NCBI GenBank assembly: GCA_009599575.1
Contig: VWND01000010.1
Span: forward strand, 310,001-374,000
Reading direction: 5' to 3'
From: Blumeriella jaapii
Taxonomy: Eukaryota > Ascomycota > Leotiomycetes > Helotiales > Drepanopezizaceae
Length of the DNA: 64,000 nt
Position numbers and translations under genes: made by a program. Positions 1-11,770 of this stretch are shown piece by piece (within the stretch, counting starts at the first letter, position 1; every line of letters begins with the position of its first letter). The notes below the pieces were generated by a model. That model was given only the letters and a program-made list of their open reading frames with translations. It did no database searches and was not told where the DNA came from.

Positions 1-691
1 TCCTCCGTCCGCCCCCTACTGGTGACGTCCGTGAAAGGGTGTGTATATCTGTGCGATATGTTTGGAGCGTTCACTTTTGGGCCGCTAACAGAAGAGATGG
101 TTCCAAGTTCCGCTCGGGCTATCGCAAATGGCGGGAGTGTGCAACTTTGATCTTTTCTTCACGTCGTCGTGCAGCGTCTTCGTCTCTTCCATTCCTGGGC
201 ACCACAGGAGCACCCGAGCAAGCAGGTGGCACTTCCGACTCCCGGTCGTGGGCTGGCCATGACGACGAAAAGAAATGACCGACACTGAGCGCCATGCGCA
301 TGGTGGTTGGCTGGGTGGAGGAACGGTGTCGAGGCGAGGATGTAGTGGAGAGAAGTTGGAAGCAGACGATCAGAGAACGAGTCTGGAACGGAACGGAGAG
401 ACTGATTCTCCGTGTGGCTGAACGGGCGGTGGCTGCGCGGTGGCTGCATGCCCGGCCTTGGTGATGACGAAAAGCGGCATGAGCACGTGAGCGAGCAGGA
501 CGACACTATCTATTGTTCCTGACCACCACAACCACAACCACAACCACAACCACAATCACAATCACACAACCCCCTCACACCTCGCCGTCGCCTACCCCCG
601 CGCCTCTCTCGACAGCTTCATCTTTGCATTCTCCCAGAATCCTATCCGAACATCTTATTAAATCGACTGCGCGCACCGAGACCGTGCCACC
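1..691. other. Upstream region, no gene seen
   Basis: No convincing coding region was found here. At about 521-567 there is an ACAACC/CACAAT microsatellite, followed by a CT/AC-rich stretch typical of a fungal 5' leader just before the ATG at 692. Confidence 0.6.
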
Positions 692-2340
692 ATGATTTCC
701 TACTTGTCTCGTTTAAGTCCGGTTCCGAGATTTCCAGAGTACACCGGTCCGTACAAAGTCGGCACAATCGATGTGGAGATTCCAGTCGCAGAGCTAGAAT
801 CTCCCAGTCCGGCACCCGAAGAACGCATCCCGACGGTCCAGTACCGCATCTTTTACCCCTGCGAGCCGGACGCCAAGGGAGCTGGAAAGTCCGTCAATTG
901 GCTCCCAAATCCACAGCAAGGCTACGTCTCAGCATACACGCGCTTTCTCGGCGCGGGACCTGTGCTGGCAGAGGTCATCGTGAGTTGGTTGGTTGTTGTA
1001 CTTTGCTGGAACCGTCATTCGCTGATCCGAGTAGATACTTCCCCCGTCTCCTTTACTACATCTCCATTCCCGTCCGGAAAAACGCGCCTCTCCTCCCGCC
1101 CACGACGGCAAACAAGAGATGGCCGGTTCTGGTCTTCTCTCATGGATTGGGAGGGTCTCGTAACGCATACTCGCACCTCGTAGGCTCAATAGCAAGCCAC
1201 GGCATGGTTGTCATAGCCCCGGAGCACCGTGATGGCTCCACCCCTATATCTTACATTCGCGACGTGCCCTCTGACAACACTGTATCCGAGAAGACCTCAG
1301 CGAAGAAGACCAGATTTGCCGTAGACTACGTGAAGCTCACGCATACCCCTGGCCCAGAGGTCGAGGCAGGCCGCAACAGGCAATTACGAGTGCGATTATG
1401 GGAGTTGGGCGTGGTTCACGACAGCATTCTAAAGCTCGACCTGGGCACCAAACTCTCTAACCTCAATACGTCTTCCACGTCCCTTGCACCCTTTAAGGGG
1501 ACAATGGATGTCCACACGGCAGGGAAGATAACTTTTGCTGGGCACTCCTTTGGTGCGGCAACAGTAGCCCAATTCGTAAAATCCACATTCTACTCCCCGC
1601 GTAACGCATCAGCGCCCAAGTCCTACACCCCCCTCTTCACACCTTCCTGTCGCTCCTCCATCGTCTCACAAATAACGCCCCAAACGCCGCTCATCCTGCT
1701 CGACGTGTGGTGTCTCCCCCTCCGTGCCGAATCGACACGCTGGCTCTGGAACCTCCCGTTTCCATGCTATTCCGAAGGAGGACCGGGAGGAGCAGCGCTT
1801 CTGGCAGTCGAGTCCCAAGCATTCTTCAAATGGCGCACTCACTTGAAAGCCACCAAACGCCTCCTTTCATCCAATCCCAGCTCGGACGTTCATAAGCACA
1901 AGGGCAAACCCTTCTCGGCGCCGAACTTTTTCTACGCCGATACCTCGGCGCACCTATCACAGTCTGACTTTGGCGTGCTCTTTCCCTGGGTCACGAAGCG
2001 GATCTTTGGCTCGGAAGAACCGGAGCGGATCATGAAACTCAACGTCCGCGCCATCCTGCAGGTGCTTCGGGATCAAGGCGTGGAGGTCAGCGAGACGAGC
2101 AGAGAGGACATGGAGCTCGCGGAGGCGGGGGGCGAGGAGACGAGAGACGACAGGCTCATCTTGAGCAGGGAGGGGGTGCGGGGCTGGCACTGGATCAGCA
2201 CCGATGTGGCGGAAATGGCGGACGTGGATGATGAAGCCGAGGCGGAGACGAAGCAGGGAGAGGAGATGACGGAGCCTTCTGAGGCGGTCATTGACAACGA
2301 GATCCTCGAGCAAAAGGATGGGACGAAGGAGAGGCTGTGA
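692..2340 (+). CDS. Platelet-activating-factor acetylhydrolase-like serine hydrolase
   Basis: The product, about 534 aa, looks like a fungal PAF-acetylhydrolase family alpha/beta hydrolase, which removes short or oxidised acyl groups from phospholipids. Visible signs are the VFSHGLGGSRNAYSHL oxyanion-loop segment, the nucleophile elbow GHSFGAAT (about residue 268), the conserved LLDVWCLPL strand, and SAHLSQSDFGVLF, which carries the expected catalytic His. The N-terminus (PEYTGPYKVGTIDVEIPV) is also family-like. One short intron separates the exons. The canonical-looking donor GTGAGT at 980 leaves the frames out of register by one base, whereas the donor at 988 (GTTGGT) with the acceptor at 1031 joins 692-987 to 1032-2340 in frame and restores a family-like RLLYYISIPV segment. 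The last ~90 residues are acidic and variable. No signal peptide is seen. The family call is firm; the exact splice is not. Confidence 0.82.
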
Positions 2341-3306
2341 GTGTGATGATTGGTTGGGTATAGAGAGTTGGAAGCTGTCCTTGATACGATTTTGATAGGT
2401 AGATCTTGAGCGTCTGGGTTTGAGCTGCATGGGAGGGTGGTTTGGCAATGCTCGCGCATGATCAATTGGTCAGGTCTGGTTCGAGCTGAGTGTTGCATAT
2501 CTATATACATACGGACGGGACGGAACACCGAGAGAGATTGACTATAGATACATATACATGTTATAGACAGAGAGACTGCAAATACAAACACCACGCAAGA
2601 GCTGCATACCTACCGTACACCCAATCATACCCGTACACATCTCCCACTGTTCTTTTCCTTCTTCCTCTCCCTTCCTCCCTCCCTCTTTTTCTGTTTCTTC
2701 CTCCTCTCTCCCAACACTAACTAGCCTGCAACGAACAGACACCGCTACACCGAATACCAACCATCACACATCTTCACCAACAACAAGAGAAAACCCCGTT
2801 GCGTGCAAGCCACGGATAACCCGCAGCCCGGCGAGAGCGCACCAAAGTCCTCCTCAACCAGCCAGCCCTTCCCGTCCCCTCCCACATTCCAAACAAGCCG
2901 CCTCGGTTAACCCCTCGCTTAAACACAGCGCGACATGGGCCCCCACGAAGATCATGTCAACAAACGAAGCCCTTTCCCACGCTCCTCGCTCCGGCCCCTC
3001 CGCCATGGAAAGCAGGCCGTGACCAGGGTGGTGCTCCTGTGCGGTGGTGTGTGGGATGCGCTGAACAGCACGTACGTCGGGATTTTTCTCTCGTTCGTCG
3101 GTGGCGGGAGGGAGGGAGGGAGGGAGGGAGGGGGTCTAGGTCTGGTCAGGTCGAAAGGGTAATATTCCTCTTGCTGCTGCGCTTTTGGTTGGTGGTTCGA
3201 GGGGGGGCTTACATGGGATGGTTTTTTTGGGTGGTGAAATCTGTTTCTGTAAGAATGTGTTATGTGGTTAAAATGGGTGTGTCTATGGTGGAGGGCTCGG
3301 GGGGCG

Positions 3307-3309
<3 letters not shown>
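2341..3309. other. Intergenic, possible orphan first exon
   Basis: This holds the 3' flank of the hydrolase gene and a long CT-rich leader-like tract (2640-2760). An ATG at 2935 opens about 45 codons of plausible protein (containing HGKQAVTRVVLLCGGVWDAL) up to a GTACGT donor-like site near 3069, but no second exon could be found. It may be a first exon or chance. GGGA repeats follow at about 3105-3131. Confidence 0.3.

Positions 3310-3339
<30 letters not shown>
3310..3339 (+). repeat. Uninterrupted run of 30 guanines
   Basis: A homopolymer of G, flanked on the left by other G clusters (3298-3304) and on the right by a GA repeat (3352-3368). It is long enough to form G-quadruplexes, and its length is likely to be unreliable in short-read assemblies. 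Nothing coding spans it. Confidence 0.9.
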
Positions 3340-3820
3340 CGAGATGGTGAAAGAGAGAGAGAGAGGGAGAGCGAACGATTCTGTGTTCCTGGATACTTAA
3401 GGCTTTCTTGGGCTCATTCCGTGTGTTCTACGCATGGTTGAGCTAGGTAGCTGGGAGATCGCGCAACGAGTTATGGCTGTTTTTTGTCATCAGAGCTTTA
3501 CACGATTGGTTTTAATTAAGCGTTGCTTGCTTTGTCGGATGTGTTACGTTGAATTACCTGGATTGCAACAGGTTGAACATGTTTCATTTGCTCTGCGTAC
3601 TCTCGTGATGTTCTCGAGTAGAGTCGGCACAGCAAACACTGAGGCTAGGACGAGAAAGCCAGTCCCCTCCATGCGCTTCTACACCAACTAACTACCTTCT
3701 CCACCACAAACCACCAAACAAGTCCTTGAAAGCAAGCCCGTCAATGCCAACCCCCAATCTACCACCAAAAGCATCCAGGACTCAAGCAATTCCCAGCCCA
3801 CTTGCGAAAAGTCCAAAGAC

Positions 3821-4795
3821 TCACGTACCCGCCCCTCGCTTCCGCTTGACGGCCTTTCCGAGATGGAGACCCGCCATCTGGGTACTAGCCACTTCGACTT
3901 CCTGCCGCTCCCGTGCTTTCTTCGCTTCTTGCTCGGATCTCAAACGGGCGGAGCGAGTCTGGCGTGGGGGTCTCTTGTTGAGCGAGACTGGTGCATCTGC
4001 TACGGACTGCCTCGTCGCTAGTTGGCCGGGGCTCGGGGTGGTGGCACTCTCGACTGATGATGAGCCGGTGCTGCTCACTCTGGCGGATTGAGAATGAGAA
4101 GTAGTGGTCGTGCTGTCAGTCGAGAGGTCCGCACTCGAAGGGCGGGAAGCGTCGGTGCTGCGCTCGAGAGCGTTGGATGCCTGGTTCTGTATCAGTACAG
4201 CTAGCTAACTCGCAACAAGATCCGGAAACACAGGAGAACTAATCACCACTGCGTCATTCTCGGCCTTTGCTCTCTCGCGCTCTGCCAGTTCCTCCTTCGT
4301 GACTTTCCCTTCTCTTCGGACATCGTCGTCGACCGGGTAAGGATGGTCCGCAACCTCGTCATCCCAGATGATGGTGTCCCTCGCCAGATAGCGATCTCGG
4401 GTCGTGGGACTCAGCACCTTGTGGCCTTCCACAAACGTGCCTTGGGCTCCTCGGGTGAGCTCGACCCCGTAGCTTACGTTGGGCTTGATATTGCGGGTGT
4501 CGTTTCGCTGGAGGAGTCCTGACTCTCCGTGTAGCTCAGAGTGGATGGCCACTTCTCCCGTTATGATGAGGTGCGTGTTGTCGCTGTGGTGCATGTGGAA
4601 GCCGATGGAGGCGCCTCTGTCTCCGATTAGAAGAGGATGGCAGTCGGGTGGATGACCACGGGGGTCTACTTACCTCTTGATTGTGCTGATAGATACCCAT
4701 GGGTAGTTCCTACCCATCACCACCTTTTCTTCATTTCTTAGATTCTTCTCGCCGAATTTGTATACATAACCGCCTTTCTTTTCAGTACCAGACAT
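3821..4795 (-). CDS. Small cupin-like protein with basic C-terminus
   Basis: Three exons join in frame: 4795-4674, 4616-4247 and 4180-3821, giving about 283 aa (introns 57 and 66 nt, donors GTAAGT and GTGATT). Residues about 35-110 read like a single cupin barrel: RGASIGFHMHHSDNTHLIIT, then a GEVAI turn, then a NDT..IKPNVSYGVEL stretch that fits the second cupin motif. The His cluster could bind metal. The C-terminal half is Ser/Thr-rich and then strongly basic (KRPPRQTRSARLRSEQEAKK and a final KRKR), suggesting nuclear targeting. I do not recognise the family. A donor-like GTACGTGAG overlaps the stop codon, so a further exon cannot be excluded. An FHA-type fold is a less likely alternative. 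Confidence 0.55.
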
Positions 4796-5867
4796 TGGAG
4801 TTCACTCAATGGATGATATTAATGCCGGTATCAATGTAACAGGTGTAAGGATAAGAATCTCGGTAGTGAGATAGGCGCAGTGGTACTTTCAGGAGACCAA
4901 CCTGTGTTATTTGTAGCATATCTGCTCGAGATTCTAAGTTCTGCGATGAAGCTCGGAGAGATCTGTAGATTCGCACAGCATGCTCATGAAGACTCAACGG
5001 TGGATCAGGGGCTTTTTTTTTGTCTTAGTCTGCGGGTTGGTCCGCGCTTCAACGGTTTGTTTACTTTCGCTTCATTTCCAAACGCGGCTAACCTGTTCAT
5101 GGAATCTGACAAGATCTAAATCCTGGTAAGCTTTAGATACCACCAGGACTTTCGACCATGTTTCTGCTAGACCAGATCATGACTTCCGGGCAAAAGGGTT
5201 AGCTTGGACCTCGCTTCGATGCTATCCTTGCAGCGGTATGAAAGAATGAAAGAAAGAAGGAAAGAAAGAAGGCTCGAGAAGAAAACCAAGTATTCTCTGA
5301 TGTCTGAGAAAGAAAGTCTCCCATGGTCCAGATGAGAGACAGATGAGTAGTGGCCCGGGGTTAGGATCAAAGAGGAGACGGAGCAAAGAGTAGTAAAAGA
5401 AGTGAGGTCTAAACTTTTCGACGACATAAACGTCGTTCAACCGCTTGAAGTGACAAAGGTGTAGTGATAAGAAATTGGAAAGACGTATGAGTCATCCTAA
5501 CAAGCAATCTCGCCCACAAACAGTCTCTCCTTCTTCCTTTCAACCTCCCAACAACCTTTCATCTGGGTGGCCAGTTTGACACCTCGAAACTCGGGGGACA
5601 ACCAAGCGCGATACCTCGAGCTCCGACACTATCGGGGCCGTCGCTTTTCCAAACAGAGATCTTCAAATCCTCATCCACCACCCGCTGGGTCAGAGACCTA
5701 ATCCATGAAGAAGTCATGGAAAAGCACATGGTCGATCTGATCCAAAGACTATCTTTCACACAAGGCCCAAACACGAACGACTCGTTCGAGGAGGAGGCGT
5801 GCTGGCATAGGATGTGCGAGCAGCCGGCAATGGTGCCGGATGGTGCCGGATAGACCGAGAGCAATGA
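4796..5867. other. Intergenic, no gene seen
   Basis: Only short unconvincing reading frames were found. Short GAAA/GAAAG repeats occur at 5243-5280. No RNA gene or mobile element was recognised. Confidence 0.55.
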
Positions 5868-6223
5868 CAGGCCGACTGTTGGCAGCAGCAGCGAACCTTT
5901 CCCGTCTTCCCCCTGATACCCATCGAGATCCAACGGTACATCTGGGAGCTCGCATTCGACTCGGATCTCCACGAAGCGCGGGGCACGTAATCGACGAGCG
6001 CAAGGAGAGATTCCCGTCGAACCAGCCCATCTCGCCTATGCTCCACATCTCCCGCGAGACGCGATGTCTGTCCCGTCAGCGCAAGCCGGTCGAGTTCACG
6101 TCGTCCAGGCCTTGTGGAGCATCCTCATTCAAGGCCCTTCCCCTCAAGCATGCTTGCAGCTGGGCATGCAGAATGCCAACGCCTGCTTGTTCGCCCACAC
6201 CAGATCCTCTTGTTGTCTGTTAG
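5868..6223 (+). pseudogene. Broken 2EXR-domain gene fragment
   Basis: Two reading frames together give the pattern of the fungal 2EXR domain, a short helical domain of unknown function expanded in Pezizomycotina. The first frame (about 5868-5983) has FPVFPLIPIEIQRYIWELAF, matching the usual F-x-x-F-x-x-LP-x-E-L-R-x-x-IW-x-x-A core. It then meets a TAA. One base away the next frame continues HVIDERKERFPSNQPISPML followed by HISRETRCLS, the second conserved box (the usual LLHVNRESR). The frames change near 5980-5986 without splice signals, an in-frame TGA lies just upstream (5865), and there is no long tail. I read this as a decayed copy; a sequencing error is the alternative. Confidence 0.6.
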
Positions 6224-6810
6224 TTGGTGAGTCCTGGAATATGGCGACTCCTCACCAAGTCAAGTCATGTTTTGTTGGCTGTGCTGCGTCTTTGTTTGCA
6301 TTGGCACCCGAACACGTGCCATACGCGAGAGCGACAGGAGAGTGCCAGTCCAATGTGTACTGTACTGTACAGTAAGCATTCAGGTAGACACGTGACTACA
6401 CGCTGCCAAGGGATGCTGTGGCTTGATATGTGGCTTAGCCCTGTGGCATAGCCCCGTGGCTAGTGCTGCACTGCCATGCCCGCTTACTAAGCACATGATG
6501 ATGTACGTATAGTCCATGCAGTACCGTACCATCCAAAACAGCACTATATAGTACGATACGGCGCTATACTGTACTAACTGTACTAAACTGAACTATGCCG
6601 TGCTATGATACAGCTCGTAACGGTACTACACAGTAATAGACGGTACTAAAAATCACTATATCGTACTACGGTAAGGACTAAGTCCTCCCGTACCTCCAGT
6701 AGCGCGCTCGGCTCGCCTTCGTCTAGCAGCAATGTTGGTCAAGCTTTATCAACCCTCGTACTTTTCTTCTCCTCCATCCTCCCATCACTCCATCCCTTAC
6801 TCGCGACGAG
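6224..6810. other. Intergenic with many TACTGTA/TACAGTA motifs
   Basis: No gene is supported. Between 6355 and 6670 the sequence is dense in GTACTGTAC, TACAGTA and GTACTA-type words, a low-complexity pattern that recurs in other intergenic parts of the window. Confidence 0.6.
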
Positions 6811-8259
6811 ATGTACGACCCTACCATGGACAACCAACATCATCCGCATCTTCATCATCATCCCCATCCCTATCCCTATCCCAACCAGAATCCATTTGAT
6901 CCGGAGAGCGACATTGGGGATGCGCGACCGGGCCCGCCGCGTGCCACGCCTTATGACGGCCCACCCCCTATCGAGCCCAAGCTGCCCCTCAGGACGAGCC
7001 AGTCGTCGGCATCACCACCACCGCACCAGCCGGCCTACGATCCCGGATCGACGAGCAAGCAGAGGCCGACCAAGGATTTCGCGATGGGGCGGAAGCCCCA
7101 GAGAAAGATGAGCAAGAAGTGGCAGAAGAGGCTGTATTGGTACGTCGGGCTCGCTCGGGCTGGGACCTTGCTATCCCTTGTCACGTGACATGGCATCGAC
7201 AAATCGTGCCCATCACATCCTACTCGTCATCCAAAAACTGCGTCCGAGGTTCGATGCACGATGCAGCATGTTGACGGAATCATCAGGATCGTCCCGCTCT
7301 GTATAGTGGCCCTCGTCGTTGCCGTCCTCTTTGAGATGTACAAAGATCAGATCGAGGAGCGTATGCAGCCGATGTCCGACTGGCTCAAGGAGAGGAAGTG
7401 GAGCTGGGTGATCCCGGTCGCCATTCTCGTGCTTCTCAGTTTTCCGCCGTTGTTCGGCCATGAGATTGTGCAGTTGATCCTGGGTCTGGCCTATCCGCTG
7501 GGCGAGGCGCTCGGGATCGCCTGTGCCGGTGCTATCATAGGCGAGGCGGCCTGTTTGTGAGTTCCCTTGGGGCGACCGAGAGAGAGAGAGAGAGAGAGAG
7601 AGAGCATCGGGTTTCTGACGTGGCAGCAGCGTTGTGTTCAAGTACTATTTCACCGGCTGGGTGGAGAAGAAGATTGCCCAGAAAGTGAATTGGGCGGCGA
7701 CGGCTCGCGTCACGCAAGAAGCCGGTTTCCGAGGCGTGTTGGTGATCAGATACTCTATCATTCCTCCTCGTAAGCGTTCCAACATGTCTCTTGCTCTGAT
7801 AGAGCCATGACTGACGCCTTTCTAGATCTCGCAAATCCCCTCTTCTCCTGCACCGGCATGAAATTCTGGATCTACATGGTCACCGTGATCCTCTCACTCC
7901 CCAAATCGATCATCTTCGTTGCCCTCGGTTCGCCTGCGAGCAAGAACAGCGACGCGGCCAAATGGGGCAAGCTCGCCGCTGTCGCCGTCGTGGTGATCAT
8001 CACCATCTTCGCCAGCTTGTGGATCCGGAAGAAGATGTCGGTCGCCACGCGCATCATCATGGCCGAGCGAGGGATTGCCGCGGATGGAAGTTACGAGGAA
8101 CTGGGAATTCTGAATGAGAGTGCAACGAGGACGGATCGTTCAGGGTCCGAGACGGATACGAGTTACAAGGGCCCGGGCCCAGAGCCGTACATGCCGTATC
8201 AGGGAGCGGCTGGCGTTACCGCGACGCCCTACCCGCCGCGGTCTGGTGGTGCTCGGTGA
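6811..8259 (+). CDS. TVP38: TVP38/TMEM64 family Golgi membrane protein
   Basis: Four exons (about 6811-7139, 7248-7556, 7630-7769, 7826-8259) join in frame to about 403 aa. This family (DedA/VTT superfamily) sits in Golgi or other endomembranes and is linked to vesicle traffic and lipid scrambling. The N-terminus is His/Pro-rich and cytosolic in character. A basic KMSKKWQKRLYWY segment precedes the first hydrophobic helix. The VTT core is clear: LGLAYPLGEALGIACAGAII, then GEAACLF, then the exon 3 stretch (WVEKKIAQKVN...GVLVIRYSIIPPHL) and later hydrophobic helices. The C-terminal ~70 residues are polar. The exon 1/2 junction is the least certain; exons 2-4 have strong GTGAGT/GTAAGC donors. 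Intron 2 carries a GA dinucleotide repeat (about 7579-7603). It is convergent with the CAF-1 gene. Confidence 0.85.
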
Positions 8260-9663
8260 AGGCAAGCAGGGCGTTGAGGGAGCTGCTTTCATGACAATCT
8301 CGAATTAGGTGTTCTCCGGTAGAGGCAAACAGGGCGTTGGGGGCGCTGCATCGTTATTCAACTCACATTAGATTTAGGATTCATGATTTTAGCCATGCGT
8401 GGGAAACGAGCATGATGTTTCTGCCAGTACAGGATGCCTTCGAATCGGATCTGAACATCTATTTACACACCTTACACATAAATCAATTTAAATTTCTGAT
8501 TCCACGCTAAATTGAATGAATACCTTGGTCCCATTCCACGTCGCTGCGACGATTTCGATCTCACTTGACTCCCAACCAGCCACCCGGAACCCTCGCGCGA
8601 CTCTCGCAAATTCGATCCCTCTACCCCCCATTTCATTCCTTTTCATTCCTTTTCATTTCATTTCTTTTCATTTCATTTCATTTCTTCTTCCTTCGTTTCC
8701 ATCCGCCGCCGCCGCCGCCGCCGCCGCGTGTCTCCAGCACTCCACACCCGCCTTTTCCGCTCGCACCCAAAGAGGGCTTGCCCCATTCCCACCCCCCCCC
8801 TCCCCCCCCCCCCCCCCTTTCTGATGATAAAACCCAGCCGTTAGCTCCCTTGTTGTTGTGACAATGTGTGTGCAACTTCCAATTCACGCCCCCCGCCCCC
8901 ACAAGTGTTTTCCAATCAGCTTCCAATCAGCTTCCAATCAGGTATAACAGCCAGACGTAACAGCCACCCTGGCTCCTCTGCTTTCCTAGCTTCCCAGCTT
9001 CCCTCCTCCTAAGTGTTTTCCAATCAGCTTCCAATCAGCTTCCAATCAGCTTCCAATCAGGTATAACAGCCAGACGTAACAGCCACCCTGGCTCCTCCGC
9101 TTTCTAGCTTCCCAGCTTCCCGGGACTTATTTTGGAGAAGCAGGCAGGCAGGCAGGGGGAGAAGAGGCAAGGAAAGGAAAGGAAAGGAAAGGAAAGGAAA
9201 GGAAAGAGAAACCCAAAAAAAAAAGCCAAGAAGCACCACATCTACACCATACAATTCAGCCATGCTAGTCAGACGCCGATTCCTCGCTCCCATCTATCTA
9301 CATACAATACATACATACATACATGCCTACATACAGGCCCACACCAACCATGAGTATGACCACGCCAGAGAGGAGGCAAATGAAGAAAGAAAGAAAGAAA
9401 GAAAGAGCCAGTCAGCGGCCACCTTCGGCGTCAGCCCAAGCCCAAGCAAATGATCGACAAGCTCACGCCCGTTTCAAAATCTTCTCTCTTCTCACCTCCC
9501 GTGTTGCAGCGCTCATCCACAGCAGGCTCGAAAGCCGGCGAGAGACCAACAAGCCAGCAAAGCGCCCTAGCGAAGATCCAGCCGGGCCTCGACCACAACG
9601 CCAGGAATCCCATTCATTACATCCAGCGAAGCAATGAGCCCCATGACCCAGATACGTACATCC
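8260..9663. other. Repeat-rich intergenic region
   Basis: No gene is supported. It contains TTTCA repeats (8636-8690), a CCG run (8703-8728), a poly-C tract (8789-8818), a tandem duplication (listed separately), GGAAA repeats (9170-9206) and GAAA repeats (9385-9405). Proline- or phenylalanine-rich reading frames here are products of these repeats. Confidence 0.65.
8902..9120 (+). repeat. Tandem duplication, ~108-bp unit, two copies
   Basis: Two near-identical copies (about 8902-9009 and 9010-9120) begin with AAGTGTTTTCCAATCAG and run through GTATAACAGCCAGACGTAAC to AGCTTCCCAGCTTCCC. Inside each, the 10-mer CTTCCAATCA is itself repeated, with one extra copy in the second unit. A recent local duplication is the simplest reading. 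Confidence 0.85.
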
Positions 9664-11770
9664 TCACACCAAGACCCACCGCTTGTCAGCCTCCTTCTGC
9701 CCCACCCTGACAGCGACAGTCTCTAGCGTGCCCTTGATCGCCGCCGCCGGCCGGCCAGGAAACTTCTTCTTCAGCACCTCGATCAGGCCGATCTTGCTGA
9801 GGTCGCTGCCCTCAACCGCCTGTCTGAAGGCGGGCAGGTCTTCGTCGGAGATCATCTTCTTGGGCTTGGCGTCTTTGGGATCCTTGGACTTGAGGCCAGT
9901 TTGGGACGGCGGGGCGGGGTTGGGTTGTTGGCTGTCGGATTGGGGTGGGAGGTCGGAGGCCGGCGTGAAGAAAGATTTGACGGGTTTGGGAGAGGCGGCA
10001 GCGCCCAGGCTGATGTTTGAAGAGGTGGATTTGAGGGGCACGCGGGGCGGGTCCATGGAAGTGGTCCGGGACACTGGAGGAGCCCAGTATGCGGTGGAAA
10101 AGGGGTCGATGAACTTGAGGCTTGAGTCTGTATCATTGTCAGCATGTTTGACTCGGGTCAGAGGGATACAACATACCAACGATGATCTCCATTCGGTAGG
10201 GCATCATCTTGACCAGACTGTTTCGTCCCTTCCGATCCTCCCAGCAAAGTCCGGTAGAGACGGGCTCTAGATCTCCCTGGATAACGAGTCGCCTCGAGTG
10301 GGCCGTCTCGTCGTTCTCATCGTCAAGAAACTTGTCCATGTCCTCATCGTCATCATCGGCTTCCTCCTCCTCGTCCTCGCTCTTCAAGTCCTCCGCGTCC
10401 TCGTCCTCAACCCACTCAGCCTCACTATCATAATCGTAGTTCGTGTCGGGCAGATCTCTCCTCATGGGATTCCGAGCCAGCTTGGCCATGCCGCGAACAG
10501 GTCTACTCGTGTACGTACCACGATACGGCGGTCTGACGTCTTCTTGAAACTTCAAGAACTTCAGGGGGACCTTCTTGAGCAGATCGTTCGTCCGCTTGAT
10601 GTGCGATTTTTGCGAGTCGGTGGTGACATCAACCGGTTTTGTGGAATGTCCCGCGGCGTAGGATTCGGACATGATCTCTCGGACCGGCATGAACTGTCTT
10701 CCACGCGACGCAGGTTGCGAAGACATGTGAAACAAGGAGGCTGCATCGAATGTCCGTTGACGACCCGGGCTCCGATTGCCGAAGAGGTAAGCATCGATCG
10801 TTGCTTCGACGGCTCTGACACCGTCCTCGTCCCGCTCGAATCGGTTCATGGGTGCAACGGTCACTCCGTCCTGAACGAAGAAGTCCAAGAACATCTTTTC
10901 GTATGGGGTTTTGGGCAGCTTTCCCGGTGTCTTTGTTAGGCTATCGGCAGCGGTTGCACCGAGGGCACTCGGTTGCGGTGCTGGACTCATCGAGGCCCTT
11001 CCGTTGCTCTCGATGCTGGATGCCCTCGGCTTGGGATTCGTCGGAATGTTGAAAAAGTTGCCTAGCTTCATCTGGCTTCTTTCCTTCTTCTTTTTCTCCT
11101 CCTCTTTCTGCTTACGCTTCTCCTCCTTGGCAGCCTTTTCGGCCTCTTGAGCAGCCTTCTTCTCGGCTCTGTCAGCATCCTTTCTCTGCTTCTCAGCTTC
11201 CTTCTCGACCTCCTTGCGAACCTTTTCCGCAGCGAGAGCCTGCCTCTCGGCCTCCTTCCTGGCCTTCTCCTCCGCCTTCTCCTTATCCCTGATCTCCTTG
11301 TTCATCCTCTTCATCTCCCTCTCCTTGAACGTCAGCTTCGCCCTCTTAGCCGGAGGCTGCCCAGTCAGAGGCGCGAGCGCCGACTGCGTCCCTAAACCCA
11401 CCCCTGCTCCACCGCCACCACCATCTCTACCGCCAGCAGCACCCCCATCAGAGCCCACAGGCACCCCCACAGCCGGCGACGTGTCTCTGCTAGGCGTCAC
11501 ACTCGCAGCATCCGACAAGCTCCCTGTCTCACTCCGTGCCACGCTGCCCTCTCTCTTATGGCCCTCTACGCTGCTGACAGGTGGTGTCGGCAGCGACTCC
11601 TGGCTATCATCGGCCGCGGCCCCGGCCGCGATTCTCTCGAGTAAATCCGCGGGCACGGAGCACGGCGCTTCGAGCTCTGCGGAATCGTCCTGCTCCTCGA
11701 CCGACTGGTGCAATTGTTGGAAGGTGTCATGGTCTCTCTTGAGCACATGCGGAGAGGCGGCTGTCGACAT
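9664..11770 (-). CDS. RLF2: Chromatin assembly factor 1 subunit A (p150/Rlf2/Cac1-like)
   Basis: Two exons (11770-10177 and 10127-9664, intron 49 nt, donor GTATGT) encode about 685 aa. The CAF-1 large subunit deposits newly made H3-H4 on replicated or repaired DNA with PCNA and the other CAF-1 subunits. Visible order: a variable N-terminus, then from about residue 145 the highly charged KER helix (KRAKLTFKEREMKRMNKEIR and following K/E/A repeats), a PCNA-binding-like MKLGNFF segment, the conserved domain around KFLKFQEDVRPPYRGTYTS, the acidic patch after DSEAEWVEDEDAEDL, and a C-terminal winged-helix-like region (LPAFRQAVEGSDLSKIGLIE, then VLKKKFPGRPAAAIKGTLE). The Met at 11770 is chosen because upstream codons look non-coding. 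Intact. Confidence 0.93.
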
